Assembly (NCBI GenBank): GCA_023376005.1
Contig: CM042181.1
Span: 25,661,117-25,725,116 of the forward strand
DNA length: 64,000 nucleotides
Source of the DNA: Doryteuthis pealeii
Taxonomy: Eukaryota > Mollusca > Cephalopoda > Myopsida > Loliginidae
Direction: 5' to 3'
Shown: positions 54,101 to 64,000 of the stretch, piece by piece
Layout: every line of letters begins with the position of its first letter
Numbering within the stretch: the stretch's first letter is position 1
The notes under the pieces: model-generated
Databases searched by the model: none
What the model was told of the DNA's origin: nothing
Seen by the model: the letters and a program-made list of their open reading frames with translations, nothing else
Program-made: the position numbers and the translations under genes

Positions 54101-55061
54101 GTATATATATATAACCATATTTTATAAATGTTTTATATATAAGTAAATGTATTTGTTTTGTTAAGAATCATAAAAACGATGAATGCCATCGAAATTTAAT
54201 CTAAACCATCGACACACTTGTAGCCATCTTTTATAGTGAGATTTATCAGAAAACTCACGTCTAACCTCTGATTAGAGGAGAAAGAAAAACAAATTAGAAA
54301 AGTGGGTGACAGGGTTTAAGTAATTTATAATAACCGAATGATTTGCTGTACCTCCTCGACGCTTGCAGGTGTTATGAAAGCGTATTAGAGAGGGGAGAGA
54401 GAGAGAGACGGAGAGAGAAAATGAGAGACGGAGAGGGAGAGTGGATATAAAGAAACTGGTTGTGATAAGAAAAATATAAAGGAATCAGCTGGATTTTTGC
54501 GGGAAAAGAATTAAGAGTGTCAAAAAGACAAGATAGGCTGTGGTGGGTGTCTAAGTATGGAATGTTATTTATAACTTTGTTAAATCAGGGATAAGCCTGG
54601 GACAGAATAGTTGGTTCGATCTCAACCCCTCCCCCAACCTAATCTCACTTCTCAGAAATGTGTTATTGTTTAGAGAATATGTATTGTAGGTTTCATAAGC
54701 ACTTATATGACCTGATCATTTTGAATGTAGACTAAAGAGGTCATTCCCAAATTTTCTTACTCAGGACACAATTCAGAAACAAAAATATTTTGGCATATTT
54801 TGTGTGTAAACTCGAAAATGTATTATTTTTTTTTTAAATGAAGGAATTTGTGTCATAAAGCAGTAATAGAGACCAGCGGGAACAGTGGATATCCACAGTA
54901 AGATGTTTTCATAATTACATTTGGTGTATTTACTTAAGAGCTATTGAAATTGTTCAATTTGTAAAAAGTATAATAATCTCTGGTGAAACTCTTTCTTTCT
55001 TCTCTTTTTTTTTTCTATCTTTCTGCTTTTTTCTATTTCCTTAAAAAAAAGTGCTATCGCT

Positions 55062-55068
<7 letters not shown>
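54101..55068. other. Spacer, no gene seen
   Basis: GA-rich low complexity at 54,390-54,440; otherwise unassigned. No domain. Confidence 0.5.
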
Positions 55069-55122
<54 letters not shown>

Positions 55123-55139
55123 TTCTCTCTCTCTTCTTT

Positions 55140-55194
<55 letters not shown>

Positions 55195-55235
55195 TTCTTT
55201 CTCTCTCTTTCTCTCTCTCTTTCTCTCTTTCTTTC
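55069..55235. repeat. (CT)n-rich low-complexity tract
   Basis: CTTT and CT repeats. Five overlapping ORFs here (Arg/Glu-rich or Ser/Leu-rich) are pure repeat translations and are not genes. Confidence 0.95.
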
Positions 55236-55464
55236 TCCCTGATGTGTAGCATATCCTTTTTCTTCCCTTTCTGTCCACACAATTACAATGATATAGTCCA
55301 TTATTGATCTGAGGTGATAACATGCCATAACATTTGAACACATGCATTTATATTTTATGAATTAAAACGGAATGGTCCATTATTTATCTGAGGTGATGAC
55401 AGGGCGGGACATACGTACTAGCGTATTAATACATAGATTATTGATATCGTTACATTCGGGCAAG

Positions 55465-55540
55465 ACAACTGGAAAAGGGGATAGACTCCCTCACTGTCTG
55501 GCTGATACCGACAATAGAGCACTACACCGACTTAACTTTT
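55465..55540 (-). mobile_element. SINE-3 fragment
   Basis: gaaaaggggatagactccct, cactgtctggctgataccga and actacaccgacttaact are the end block of the family. Confidence 0.7.
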
Positions 55541-55620
55541 TACTATTGATAAGAATGATGGAACTTATGTTTCTTTGCAATGTCTTCCAGTTTCTGACAT
55601 ACAGGAAATACTCAGATTTT

Positions 55621-56190
55621 GGTTTGGTTTGTTTTACGGCATATCAACCTCAGTGGGTTATTTAATGCCGATAAAGTTTTGAAATAAATTCATTCTTAAT
55701 GGATACACAATTTTTTTTATAAATACATTTTTCTATTTAACCCATAGATGGGACCCTAACAGGTACTACAACTACGGGTCAGAGTGGACCAGGGAGCAAT
55801 GGTGATGAATGGGGTGCTCCACATTCCCCAAACCTCCAGAACTGGAACCTCACCATCAGATAGAGTTTAACGTAATTCCCAGGACATGTAAACCCTCAGC
55901 CACCGCCTTCTAGCACCCATATGATAAAAAGGGGTTGGGGCTTGCCATAAGGGCAATAGGGTTGGGGCAATTATATAGGTGCTAGGGCTTAACGTGACCA
56001 GCCGATTGATCGGAAGGGGCCTCTCCAACCGTCCGTCTAGCCTAAGTAAGGTTCTAAGTGGAGTGTTGCAGGTCATGGACTGCTCATCCACCAAGACTCC
56101 GTCCTTAAGCATCACGGGTCGCCACCCACGGCCAACAGGTGGTCCCATTTGGGGGAGTCTTACCCCTCTGCCGCCGACAGATTTTCTCTT
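55621..56190 (-). mobile_element. Repeat family A, near-complete, minus strand
   Basis: Tail complement ttacggcatatcaacctcag with ttatttaatgcc, then tagatgggaccctaacaggt, gtcagagtggaccagggagc, gcatcacgggtcgccaccca and the start complement gtcttacccctctg. ORFs 55867-56226 and 55979-56317 are shadows. Confidence 0.88.
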
Positions 56191-56729
56191 TAATGAACAC
56201 AAGTCTTTCTCTTTTCTGGTATTCAATATTAAAACCGGAATTCTTCCAATCTGTAGTTGTGTTAGTACTATTGTAAAGCCGATTAAGTCAGCTAGTGATA
56301 ACTGTTATTCATATTAATAATCAAGACTAATTTAGTTAACTTTGACATGAATGTCAATCCACAGAAATTAGTAGATCAGTTCCTATACCTCAGTCGCTGT
56401 TGTAACAGAAATAATAGAAAGAAACACAAATATTGTGGATAGGGGAAAAGGTTTACTGAGCAAAGATACAAGGTGAGCAGAATAATTAGCAATTGCTAGG
56501 TTGAATAAACAGGTCTTGTGAGATCTCGTTGTTTCTCTCTTCCGAGGTTTCGTCAGACATTATTTATAGGAAAAACAGACGATTCCATTCTCATTATTTA
56601 GGTACTATATGACAATAGCAATATCTTATCTATTGAAAGCGACATCAACATACGCATAGGTAAAACATGGTTAACGAACATATAGAAATATGATCTTTCT
56701 GATAAAATAAAACGGTAATTCGTCCAGGT
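56191..56729. other. Spacer, with a doubtful hammerhead-like trace
   Basis: The minus strand at about 56,553-56,528 reads ctgacga, then a weak hairpin, then gaaac. The stem II base does not pair and stem III cannot be drawn, so it is not called. No gene. Confidence 0.4.
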
Positions 56730-57170
56730 TGTAGAATGTTCTTATACGTTGTTAGAAGGTTCAAAGTAACCTTCCAACGTGGGTACATATATGCACATGA
56801 AATAATCCGACGAAGGAGTTATATATAATAACAAACATAGACTTTATTCTATGAGCACGTGGAGAAAATACATATATGACAGGTATACACATACTCATGA
56901 CAGGGTACAGTAAGCTATAGAGAACATATGCACAAATATACACAAAGGATGTAGGGCTAAGTCCTAAAGAAGTAATACAGAGTTACATGTAGAAATAAGT
57001 CACTTACTGATAGTTTGCTGGGGGTGGGGGGTAAGGGCCCCACTTAAGGGACAGAGGCACCAAGTGCCTAACCCATGTACAATGGTTGCCGGACCGGCGA
57101 AAACTTGCAGCAAGGGAAGATAACCCTATTTGACTCGTGTCCATCCCAATAGGAGCAGACAATCGCTACA
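56730..57170 (-). mobile_element. LTR copy related to 14,161-14,632
   Basis: The minus strand starts tgtagcgattgtctg and ends aacattctaca (TG...CA), 441 bp. It shares ctatcagtaagtgac, tcatgagtatgtgtat-type text and gtacccacgttggaaggtta with the left copy. No matching target duplication is visible at its flanks. Confidence 0.8.
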
Positions 57171-57179
57171 TAGCCATGT

Positions 57180-57305
57180 TTGTACTATTGCATGGTTGCA
57201 CCACTTGGATTTTTACGAAATGATTAGAGAAAAAGCTTGATGGGAACTATTCAAGGATGCTGCGTCCAGTTTTGAACAAACCTTGTAAGCAACACTCTAA
57301 TAATA
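57180..57305 (+). mobile_element. LINE fragment (family G), plus strand
   Basis: Encodes RMLRPVLNKPCKQHSN, matching KMLRRVLNRSWKQHPT of the 27-kb fragment, after ttgcaccacttggattttta. It is directly followed by mariner sequence. Confidence 0.75.
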
Positions 57306-57700
57306 TGGCGAATACACTGAGATGCCTAGCTCGCCTGATACTCCCCAGATTTGCTTCTATGGCTTGGAGCACGGCCTATGAATCAACGTTGATCGTTGAA
57401 ATTCTTGCAGCTAGAGTAAATATCTTAAACCATTTGGTTACTTTACTGTGATCAATAGGGTCTTCACCTTTTACATAGCACATGTTCGAACTCATCAAAT
57501 AAATTTCCAAATTCGACTAGCGTGCACGATCAGCTGTGCGGATTTCAAATTGCAAATGGAATGGAGCAATGCATAACGTGTCAGCACACCAACTACCACT
57601 ATACTATCGGAAAATTTATTGTTAGATTATCTGCCCCTGTCACCAAAGTGCGAATCGCCAATATACAATATGGGCACCGAAATTAAATTCTTTGACGAAA
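57306..57700 (-). pseudogene. mariner fragment, decayed
   Basis: gagatgcctagctcgcctga, cttctatggcttggagcacg and atatcttaaaccatttggtt parallel 38,110-38,280, with later text (accaactaccactatactat) matching 38,447-38,475. Frame destroyed. Confidence 0.7.
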
Positions 57701-58317
57701 GTCACTTATCGTGTTGGACGGTCAACCAGTGAGTCGCGTTAGCAAGCGCTCCCTTCACCTTCACCCTCAGCACTTATTGTATTGGGCAGTCAACTAGCCT
57801 CGTGGTATATTCCAGCGCTCACCTTTACCTTCTTCACAATCAGCAAGATAAGTCTGGCTGCAAACGCTACAAGTTTTGCAACCTTTTTGTACAATTTGAA
57901 TATATGTTTCTTTATCTTCAATTGTTGTTCTCGTCTTCTTTCATCCTAAAGTACTTGCATACTACTGGGAAATTATAAGAATTCCCGCTAATACCTCTTA
58001 ATACAACCAATCATAACGAATACCTTTTACTACTTGAACTGCTTCGGTCACATGATATGCGCACCGCAAATTAGCACATACCAAAATATTGCAAAACTTC
58101 ACCAGAGTAGAAGTGCGATTTCAAAGTGTTTGTTTAATATGCATTCCCCAAAACCAGCATTCTTGGGAAGAAAAGCAAAATGAGCTTTAAGATATAACTA
58201 GCAGCGGCTACCCGGCGTCGCCTCGGTAGAGGGGGATTTTTTAAAAGTTAGTCCTACAGATCCATTATTATTGAATCGTGAGTTGAATCCTTGTGGGATG
58301 CCCCATTTAAATCCCTA

Positions 58318-58353
<36 letters not shown>

Positions 58354-59070
58354 GACCTTGCATTGATCCAGCTACTCTGAAAAGAAATGTTAATGTCTAC
58401 TATCTAAAATATTAAATGAAAAAAAAATGCTGTCATCATTTATTTTTTTAATTATCTTCTTTAATATAAATTAATTATTTTTGCTCAAAAACCAAGCCCA
58501 GGAGATATTCAATATGCTCCCATAAATTTGGTAGAGCTCTCTAATTGGTAATTTAAATTAACTGTCACTACTAAGCATATAAGCAATGATCGTTTCCCCG
58601 GAAATTTGATCTCTCAGTGACCGTAAAATACATAAACAAACCTATGTACTTAATAGTTTAAAAACACCACTCCCTGCTACAGCTGTTAGTGGACGAGGGG
58701 ATAAGATATCGGGCTACCATACGGTCAGTAGGAGTTCGACCCAAGCCAAAGATAGCTGTGTCTAGCCACACTGAAGAGGCGTGAAACGCCGGTCTATGGA
58801 TGACTTATATATATATATACTTTGTCGTTAATTGTTTTATTTTCGAAGTTTCCCCAGGACAAAAATTAATGCAAATTCCTTTATATAAAATAGATAGATT
58901 GTTCTTATCCTGGGTAACGCTGGGTAGTTTGACTGATTGAAAGAATATGAAATTCATTGCTTACCGTTCGTTTTTTTTTAATTCGTTTTCTTTTTTTCTT
59001 TTTTATTGTTGTTGCGTCGTAGGGTGTCAAATAAATTTATTAGCCCCTTAATTAAATGCATAATATTACA

Positions 59071-59073
<3 letters not shown>
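57701..59073. other. Spacer with repeat traces and a long poly-A
   Basis: A poly-A tract at 58,320-58,350 follows a dispersed phrase (ggctacccggcgtcgcctcg, 58,206), which looks like a retroposed or LINE-like end. At 58,763-58,800 actgaagaggcgtgaaacgc is a relative of the 29.1-kb hammerhead, but the gaaac after stem II is deleted. No gene. Confidence 0.55.
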
Positions 59074-59132
<59 letters not shown>

Positions 59133-59440
59133 TGTGAAAGAGTAAAAGAGGGAGTGTGAGACAAAAAGATAATGTGTGTGTTTGCGTGAAAGAGAGGAAG
59201 ATAGGCAGTGCGACAGTGTGTGTGAAAGAAAGGAGAGAGAGAGATATATATATTGTATGTGTGAGATAGAGATAGAGATATGTGTGTGTGAGAGAAAGAG
59301 AGAGGGAAAGGGTAAAAGAGGGTGTGTAGTCGAAAAAGAATGTGTAAGTGCGTGGGTATGTGTTTGTGTGAAGGAGAGAGGAAGCTAGTGAGATAAAGTG
59401 TGTGTGTGAGAGAGACAGACATAGAGAGAGAGAATGTTAG
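59074..59440. repeat. (GA)n microsatellite and purine-rich low complexity
   Basis: A pure GA tract at 59,074-59,130, then irregular GA/TG-rich DNA to 59,440. ORFs on both strands are repeat translations. Confidence 0.95.
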
Positions 59441-59887
59441 TACCTAAAATGGATTACTATGTTCAAGGACAACATTTTGTTCCTTAGCCTTTACGTTGAC
59501 CCAACTCGTTCGGGAATCATTGTTTTGACACGAATGATCAAGACAGTACTCATATCTCAAAAGACAATATCAAACAAACACTGCCTCACCCCCAACTCAC
59601 CGACTAACCAGGCCGAGTAATATTTTTCTCGTTTAATACCCCCCACAAAAAAAACAACAAAAGAAAGACAAAAGCAAATGATTAACGACTAAAGAAACGA
59701 AACAAGTCGTAAAATTGAAGACTCAGATGAACGCCATTCACCTACGTCTTTAGTAAATGTTGTGTTACGATCCTCAGGCTGGTGGTTTAGTTTTGTCTTT
59801 TTTCGGTAACTGATATTCGTTTGTAAACCCATTATGTCGCACTGGGTGCTATTTTATTACACACTATAGGCCCAATGTTGAGTTGGA

Positions 59888-60075
59888 GGCGCCTGGTGTA
59901 ATGGTTATCGTCACAGGAAATCGACATGATGAAACTAGTTCAAATCCTGGACAAAGATGTTCACATTTCATATAGCGCTAATACACTTGGAAAGGTATGA
60001 ATCCAACTATGCCCCCTCCAGTTATGGGTAAATAGTAGGGCAGATTGGGCTCTTTAACCTTGGTAGTCTAGGGGC
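59888..60075 (+). mobile_element. SINE-1, 3'-truncated
   Basis: cgcctggtgtaatggttatc head, aactagttcaaatcctgg B-box, ccagttatgggtaaatagta body, ending at gtagtctagg. Confidence 0.85.
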
Positions 60076-60274
60076 CTGTTTCCACGATTAATGGCTTCCT
60101 ATGTATAAGGCAAAGACCGATTAAATTACCGGACATGTTTGACGTGTCTGCTTTTTTGGGAGATTGATTCGCTTAAGAGAAATTGGATTTTATTTATTAT
60201 CAAATGAAACATTATTAAACATTTTTTTCTTACTATTTCTTTCATTTTAAATTTAATTGAAAAATGTATTCATC

Positions 60275-61045
60275 AATCATTACTAATTTACTCTTTGTGA
60301 GTTTTTCACACAAGTTCTAACTGGAGTCCGAGGGATAACGACACCCCAGCTTTCCAGGACTCTCCTCAGAATTCTAGCTTATCTCAGCTGTGATGTAGTC
60401 CGTGGATGGTCTCAATTCTGTCGCTAATTTCTAGTTTCCCGTTTTTTCACAGATTCTTCGGTATGTTCCGATTATTCCAATTATAATTACCTATCACCTG
60501 TTCCATAAATTATTATTATTATTATTGATAATGATATCAATAATAATAAATTTTGACCATGCTACGAAATGGTATATGCGCAAACTGGAATCCGTCCTAA
60601 GAGAATGAAACGCATGGGATTTTGAGGTACAAATGGATTACCGAATCCCGACCAGAAGACCAAACTTAGTGCTAATTAAGAAGAAGTGAACTTGTTATCT
60701 AGTAGATTTTGCCGTCTCGGCGGATCACAGAGTGAAAATACTTTGATCTTTCCTGAGAACTGAAAAAACTGTAGAACATGAAGTTGAAGATTGTAATTAA
60801 TGCCTTTGGGACGGTACAAAGGGATTTGGAAAAGAGACCAGAGAAATTGGAAATCTGAGGAAGAAACTACACAAACAGCAATATTGCTAAGATCAGAATA
60901 CTCAGAAGAGTCCGGGAGACCTGAGGAAACTTGCTGTAATTGCTGGCAGATTCCGGGTTCAAAGAGTGACGTGATGACCTCTGATAATATTTCGCAGCAG
61001 GCGAAGTCCTATAAAAACGACGAGCCATACGAATATGAAAAAGCG
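60275..61045 (+). mobile_element. LINE 3' fragments in inverted arrangement
   Basis: The plus strand at 60,560-61,000 reads through several frames as a LINE ORF2 C-terminus: TCYLVDFAVPADHRV-type text, VEHEVE, LGTVQ- and RILRRVRET-type text. The preceding 60,275-60,440 carries the same terminal region on the minus strand (as at 49,540). Two truncated copies therefore lie head to head around a TTA-rich centre near 60,510-60,550. ORF 60800-61048 is one frame of it. Confidence 0.75.
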
Positions 61046-61129
61046 TAATCCAGTCGTGTCGCTTGACGCCCTGGTATCAAAGGCCACAGGTTCAATTTCA
61101 AACGAAATGTTCATATAGCGCTAATACCC

Positions 61130-61280
61130 TAAGTGTTGCATGTCATGGACTGATCAACCACTTGGATTCCATCCTTAAAGATCACAGGTCACCACCCACA
61201 GCTGACAGGTGTCCCCATTGGGGGGGGGGTTACTGCTGATGTGCAGTCAGTGTATTCTTCATCCCAGCTGATAGGATAGG
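61130..61280 (-). mobile_element. Repeat family A fragment
   Basis: agtgttgcatgtcatggact, ttccatccttaaagatcaca and ggtgtccccattgggg with gtgcagtcagtgtattcttc form the complement of the family start. Confidence 0.75.
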
Positions 61281-61604
61281 CTGCCAAGTCGTATCGGACA
61301 TTGGACAACATTGGTGGGGTTCAGAGGAGAGACTTCTTCAATGTTATCCAGGAATGCGTCAAACTCAGATCTATGGTATCGCAATACTAACTGATATCAC
61401 TAACATTTCTTTTTTTAATTGTATTTTTATCGCAACTATTCAGATCTTCATCTCTTTTAACTCGACAGAGCAGTAGTTACGCGGTTTTTAGAGGAAAAGA
61501 GATGTGAGTTCGATTCTCGGCTGGAAGTTATTTATTTCCGATTCAAACTGCTTATCGACGGTTTTACTAGTTGTGATAAAAATCCACAAGAATTTAAAGA
61601 AATA
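61281..61604. other. Spacer, possible decayed tRNA-like SINE
   Basis: cagagcagtagttacgcggt and gtgagttcgattctcggctgg near 61,466-61,522 resemble a tRNA-like A-box and B-box; too short to assign. Confidence 0.4.
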
Positions 61605-61850
61605 TGGTTTTGTTTGGTTTCTTTGTTTAATGGCATATCAACATTCATGGGTTATTTAATAGCAAAGCCATCCCCGGAGAAGAACAGTAGTGGTACTATT
61701 TAACCCCTAGCTGGGAGGATGAGGGGGTTCATACCTTTCTCAAGGTAATTAGTCCGAAAATTAACGCAATCGCGTGACTGGAATTCGAACTAGTTTACTA
61801 CGATGTTGTAGTCCAGTATTTTGGCTATTTTGTCTCCTTTGGAGAAGTCA
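61605..61850 (-). mobile_element. SINE-2 copy
   Basis: tgtttaatggcatatcaaca tail, ctatttaacccctagctggg body, then B-box complement ggaattcgaactag and agtccagtattttggcta. Confidence 0.85.
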
Positions 61851-61984
61851 CTTGATAGTCAATAATTTATAATGGTTTCAAAGGTTTCATCTCATAGAAA
61901 TTCAAGATTATATTACTGTAATACTATTGATAGTATACGCAAATACAATAACAAGTATAAGGTCTAGCAATCGAGGGAAAACAA

Positions 61985-62509
61985 ATTGGTTGGTTGATTG
62001 ATTTTAACGGCATATCAATCCGTCTGGGGTTATGTCATGCCTAGCGGTTAGAAAGTAATATATGTTGTGTATCTATATTTACGCTTTTGAAATAATTGGT
62101 TTTAACAATGTGTTAGCATCATTGGGGATCATGTTGTATGGTATTGATTAGATTCATGTCTACATTCTATAGTATAATTTTATTTCCTTCAAAAAGGACA
62201 CAATTTCCTCCATGTTGACATTTTCAAATAGATCTTTCATATTGTTTGCATTAAAATAACAGTTTCTGATGTGAGGAAAAGGTCTGCATTCTATGAGTAA
62301 GTGTTTAACAGTCAAAGATGTTTGACAGGATTCATATTGGTTGTTGTTCTTGTTTGAGTATATAGGAGTGCGTTAGTCTTGTATGACCAATGCGTAATTG
62401 GGACACAATGAATTGTTCCTCTCTGGACTTCCTCAATGATGGTCTCCTGTCTCCCAGAGTGGGTTTGATTAGAAAGAGTTTATTGTTGATGTTGTTATTC
62501 CAGCGTAGT

Positions 62510-62553
<44 letters not shown>

Positions 62554-62607
62554 GGCAGTTGTGTGTATGCCCGGAGTGAACATCGAAAATAAAACATTTA
62601 ACGACAA
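61985..62607 (-). mobile_element. LINE 3' end with RNase H-like C-terminus
   Basis: Minus frames give NNKLFLIKPTLGDRRPSLRK, then SREEQFIVSQLRIGHTRLTH, the conserved LRIGHTRLTHSY block at the end of the RNase H/tail region of I/Jockey-type LINEs. Degraded frames for the last residues and a 3' tail at 62,045-61,985 (ggattgatatgccgttaaaa, then tcaatcaaccaacc) follow. A TA tract (62,516-62,550) interrupts upstream. Only the 3' end is present, as usual for 5'-truncated LINE insertions. Confidence 0.8.
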
Positions 62608-62994
62608 AGTAAATATATATATATATATATATTCACTATCACCAGGGTTTGGTTTTTGAGTAAAAATAATGTAGATTTTATTTATATTTGGGAAGATATT
62701 TAAAAATTAAAATTTGTATACTAACAGAAGGTAATTGAAATATGATGTTGATTGATTGAATTAATCGCCTCATTTATATTGTTTTTTTTTTTAGTTATAA
62801 ATTATTGAATTAAGATTTCTTACCATATTGTTATATATTTACATGGGGTTTTTATGACGCATCCAGTGAGGGTCTAACTTGTGATAAGTAATAATGGATT
62901 TGCGAGACTAACTTAAAAAAAAACTTCTACACAGCGAACGCCGGGTATCCACTTCTAGTTTTGTACGAAGGAATCTATTAATTTTGGGGAAAAT
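62608..62994. other. Spacer, no gene seen
   Basis: TA tract at 62,612-62,631 and the complement of the dispersed phrase with cgccgggtatccacttctag near 62,940. No gene. Confidence 0.55.
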
Positions 62995-63195
62995 CCTACT
63001 GCAGAATGCCAGAGTATTTATGAAGCCTCATAACATAGAAACCAAGCAGCCAATCAGGACTCAAGGAATGGAATCACCCAAATACATGAATGGACTGTTC
63101 TTGAGTTACATAAGTACCAGCTGTTTTGGGAACTAGTTCAGTTGTGCTTAGCCAGTTGTTGTCCAAACCAACATTATACTGACTGACTGACTTCA
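62995..63195 (+). mobile_element. Repeat family E copy, possibly an LTR
   Basis: ctgcagaatgccagagtatt, aagcagccaatcaggactca, ctgttttgggaactagttca, ending ctgactgactgacttcaata directly before a tRNA-Ser-complementary stretch. Confidence 0.8.
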
Positions 63196-63199
63196 ATAT

Positions 63200-63259
63200 G
63201 GCACTGCAAACAGGATACGAACCTGTGAGGGAATAACCCATTGGATTTCGAATCCAATG
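63200..63259 (-). tRNA. tRNA-Ser(CGA) 3' part, fragment or primer-site copy
   Basis: The minus strand reads ttggattcgaaatccaa (anticodon stem-loop, anticodon CGA), a short variable arm, then caggttcgtatcctg (T arm) and tttgcagtg followed by CCA. The first 25 or so bases of a tRNA are absent and the CCA is present in the DNA, so it is not a functional tRNA gene. Its place directly after repeat family E fits a reverse-transcribed tRNA copy or an enlarged primer-binding site. Confidence 0.7.
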
Positions 63260-63294
63260 CATTTAAATAAATTGCATCTAATGGTTAGGATCGT

Positions 63295-63565
63295 CCTGGA
63301 GATTTAGGGAGTGTATATTACTCCTTCATCGCCATTACACACAGTTCAACTCTGACCCGGAGTGGTAATACTTGTTAGGATTTCATCTATGGGTCAAATA
63401 GATCTATTTAAAAACTATTCGTAATCGATAGGGTCGTGTGCAAACAAAAAAAAATCTTAAGAAACAACCAAACAAAAATATATGTATGAACGTACAAAGA
63501 CTGTGATTCCCTAACCTGTTGGCTTAAAATAACCATAGACATGCCGTTAAAATCAATCAATCAAC
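63295..63565 (+). mobile_element. Repeat family A, 3' part
   Basis: attacacacagttcaactct, gacccggagtggtaatactt and the tail aaataaccatagacatgccg with ttaaaatcaatcaatcaacc, identical in style to the LINE tail at 62,045-61,985. Confidence 0.8.
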
Positions 63566-64000
63566 CAATCGAACTTAATTTGGCTAGCTTTATGTAAAGG
63601 TTAACTTTTAGCATATTATTTATTACTAGCATAAAGGCTGCCTTAGTCGAACTTTAAGCTCCATCTTGAATGACAATCTATTTTTAGAATTTATGCTATA
63701 ATTAATTGCAAACAGACAAATTATAATTGACATTAAATATTTATCGTTAATGATCGGGGGTAGAACGAACGAAGATATCTATATATTAATACGGTTGTTC
63801 CTAAATCTTCCGTCCGTTATCATCCTGCAATAACCTCTGGTTAAAAATGACACCGTCCAATGCAAAAATGTGAATTAAGATTATCTGCTGCCGCTTAATC
63901 GCTGATTTCTTATTTGTCCCATTTTATTTCACCCAATTTTAAAAATGAAACATTCCAAACGGTCTTGCGTCGCGTAAATGCCCAACGTAGAATTAGAATT
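63566..64000. other. AT-rich spacer to the window end, no gene seen
   Basis: No domain, splice-bounded exon or repeat boundary recognised. Confidence 0.5.

Noticed and set aside
54941..55347. Overlapping long ORFs of Arg/Glu or Ser/Leu
   Set aside because: They translate the CT/GA tract in every frame.
55867..56317. Two ORFs above 110 codons
   Set aside because: Shadows of repeat family A, which has no conserved frame between copies.
56525..56560. Minus-strand ctgacga...gaaac
   Set aside because: Stem II closing pair absent and no stem III; chance or very decayed.
58763..58800. Hammerhead-like ctgaagaggcgtgaaacgcc
   Set aside because: The gaaac after stem II is missing (the gaaac seen is inside the stem II loop), so the core is incomplete; a relative of the 29.1-kb motif but dead.
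59066..59422. 118-codon Ser/Leu/His-rich ORF
   Set aside because: GA microsatellite translation.

Overview
The window is animal nuclear DNA: AT-rich, intron-rich and dominated by mobile-element remnants and dinucleotide microsatellites. It holds no bacterial-style operons and no CRISPR array. The mix of several tRNA-derived SINE families, Helitrons, Penelope-like elements, pogo and mariner elements, many (TA)n tracts and one long split gene fits a lophotrochozoan. A mollusc, perhaps a cephalopod, is my best guess; this is inference and no species can be named.

One host gene is well supported. Seven coding exons on the minus strand between 38,968 and 19,718 join with consistent GT/AG sites and phases into a 444-codon frame (443 residues plus stop). 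The product is a TBATA (SPATIAL)-family protein. Its introns contain most of the repeats listed between 20 and 38.8 kb. A second host gene is represented only by its start-codon exon (1,532-1,612, minus strand), which encodes a signal peptide; the rest would lie to the left of the window. A possible small basic ORF lies at 35.2 kb.

Everything else is repeats. Left part (1-19 kb): a 40-bp minisatellite, MITEs with perfect ends, a pogo-like element inserted exactly into a SINE, a LINE fragment back to back with a Penelope-like element (PLE), a solo LTR with a target duplication, and a 173-bp perfect inverted repeat. Middle (19-39 kb): the TBATA gene with intronic SINEs, 5S-derived pieces, a nested solo LTR and a duplicated LINE fragment. 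Right part (39-64 kb): three copies of a Helitron 3' end, one with a Pif1 helicase remnant, a cluster of palindromic elements at 53-54 kb, mariner pieces, and a LINE tail whose 3' end is shared with two short repeat families.

The most interesting signal is a set of self-cleaving hammerhead ribozyme motifs (type I, with very short stem III). They are carried by small elements, most of them head-to-head inverted repeats next to (TA)n tracts, at 8.8, 16.9-17.35, 29.1, 37.6, 53.3, 53.7 and 53.8 kb. Conserved cores and, in most copies, base-paired stems I and III can be traced by eye. Hammerheads of this kind are known from Penelope-like retroelements and retrozymes, and a PLE fragment lies at 12.6-13.5 kb. 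One intronic copy lies in the sense direction of the TBATA transcript.
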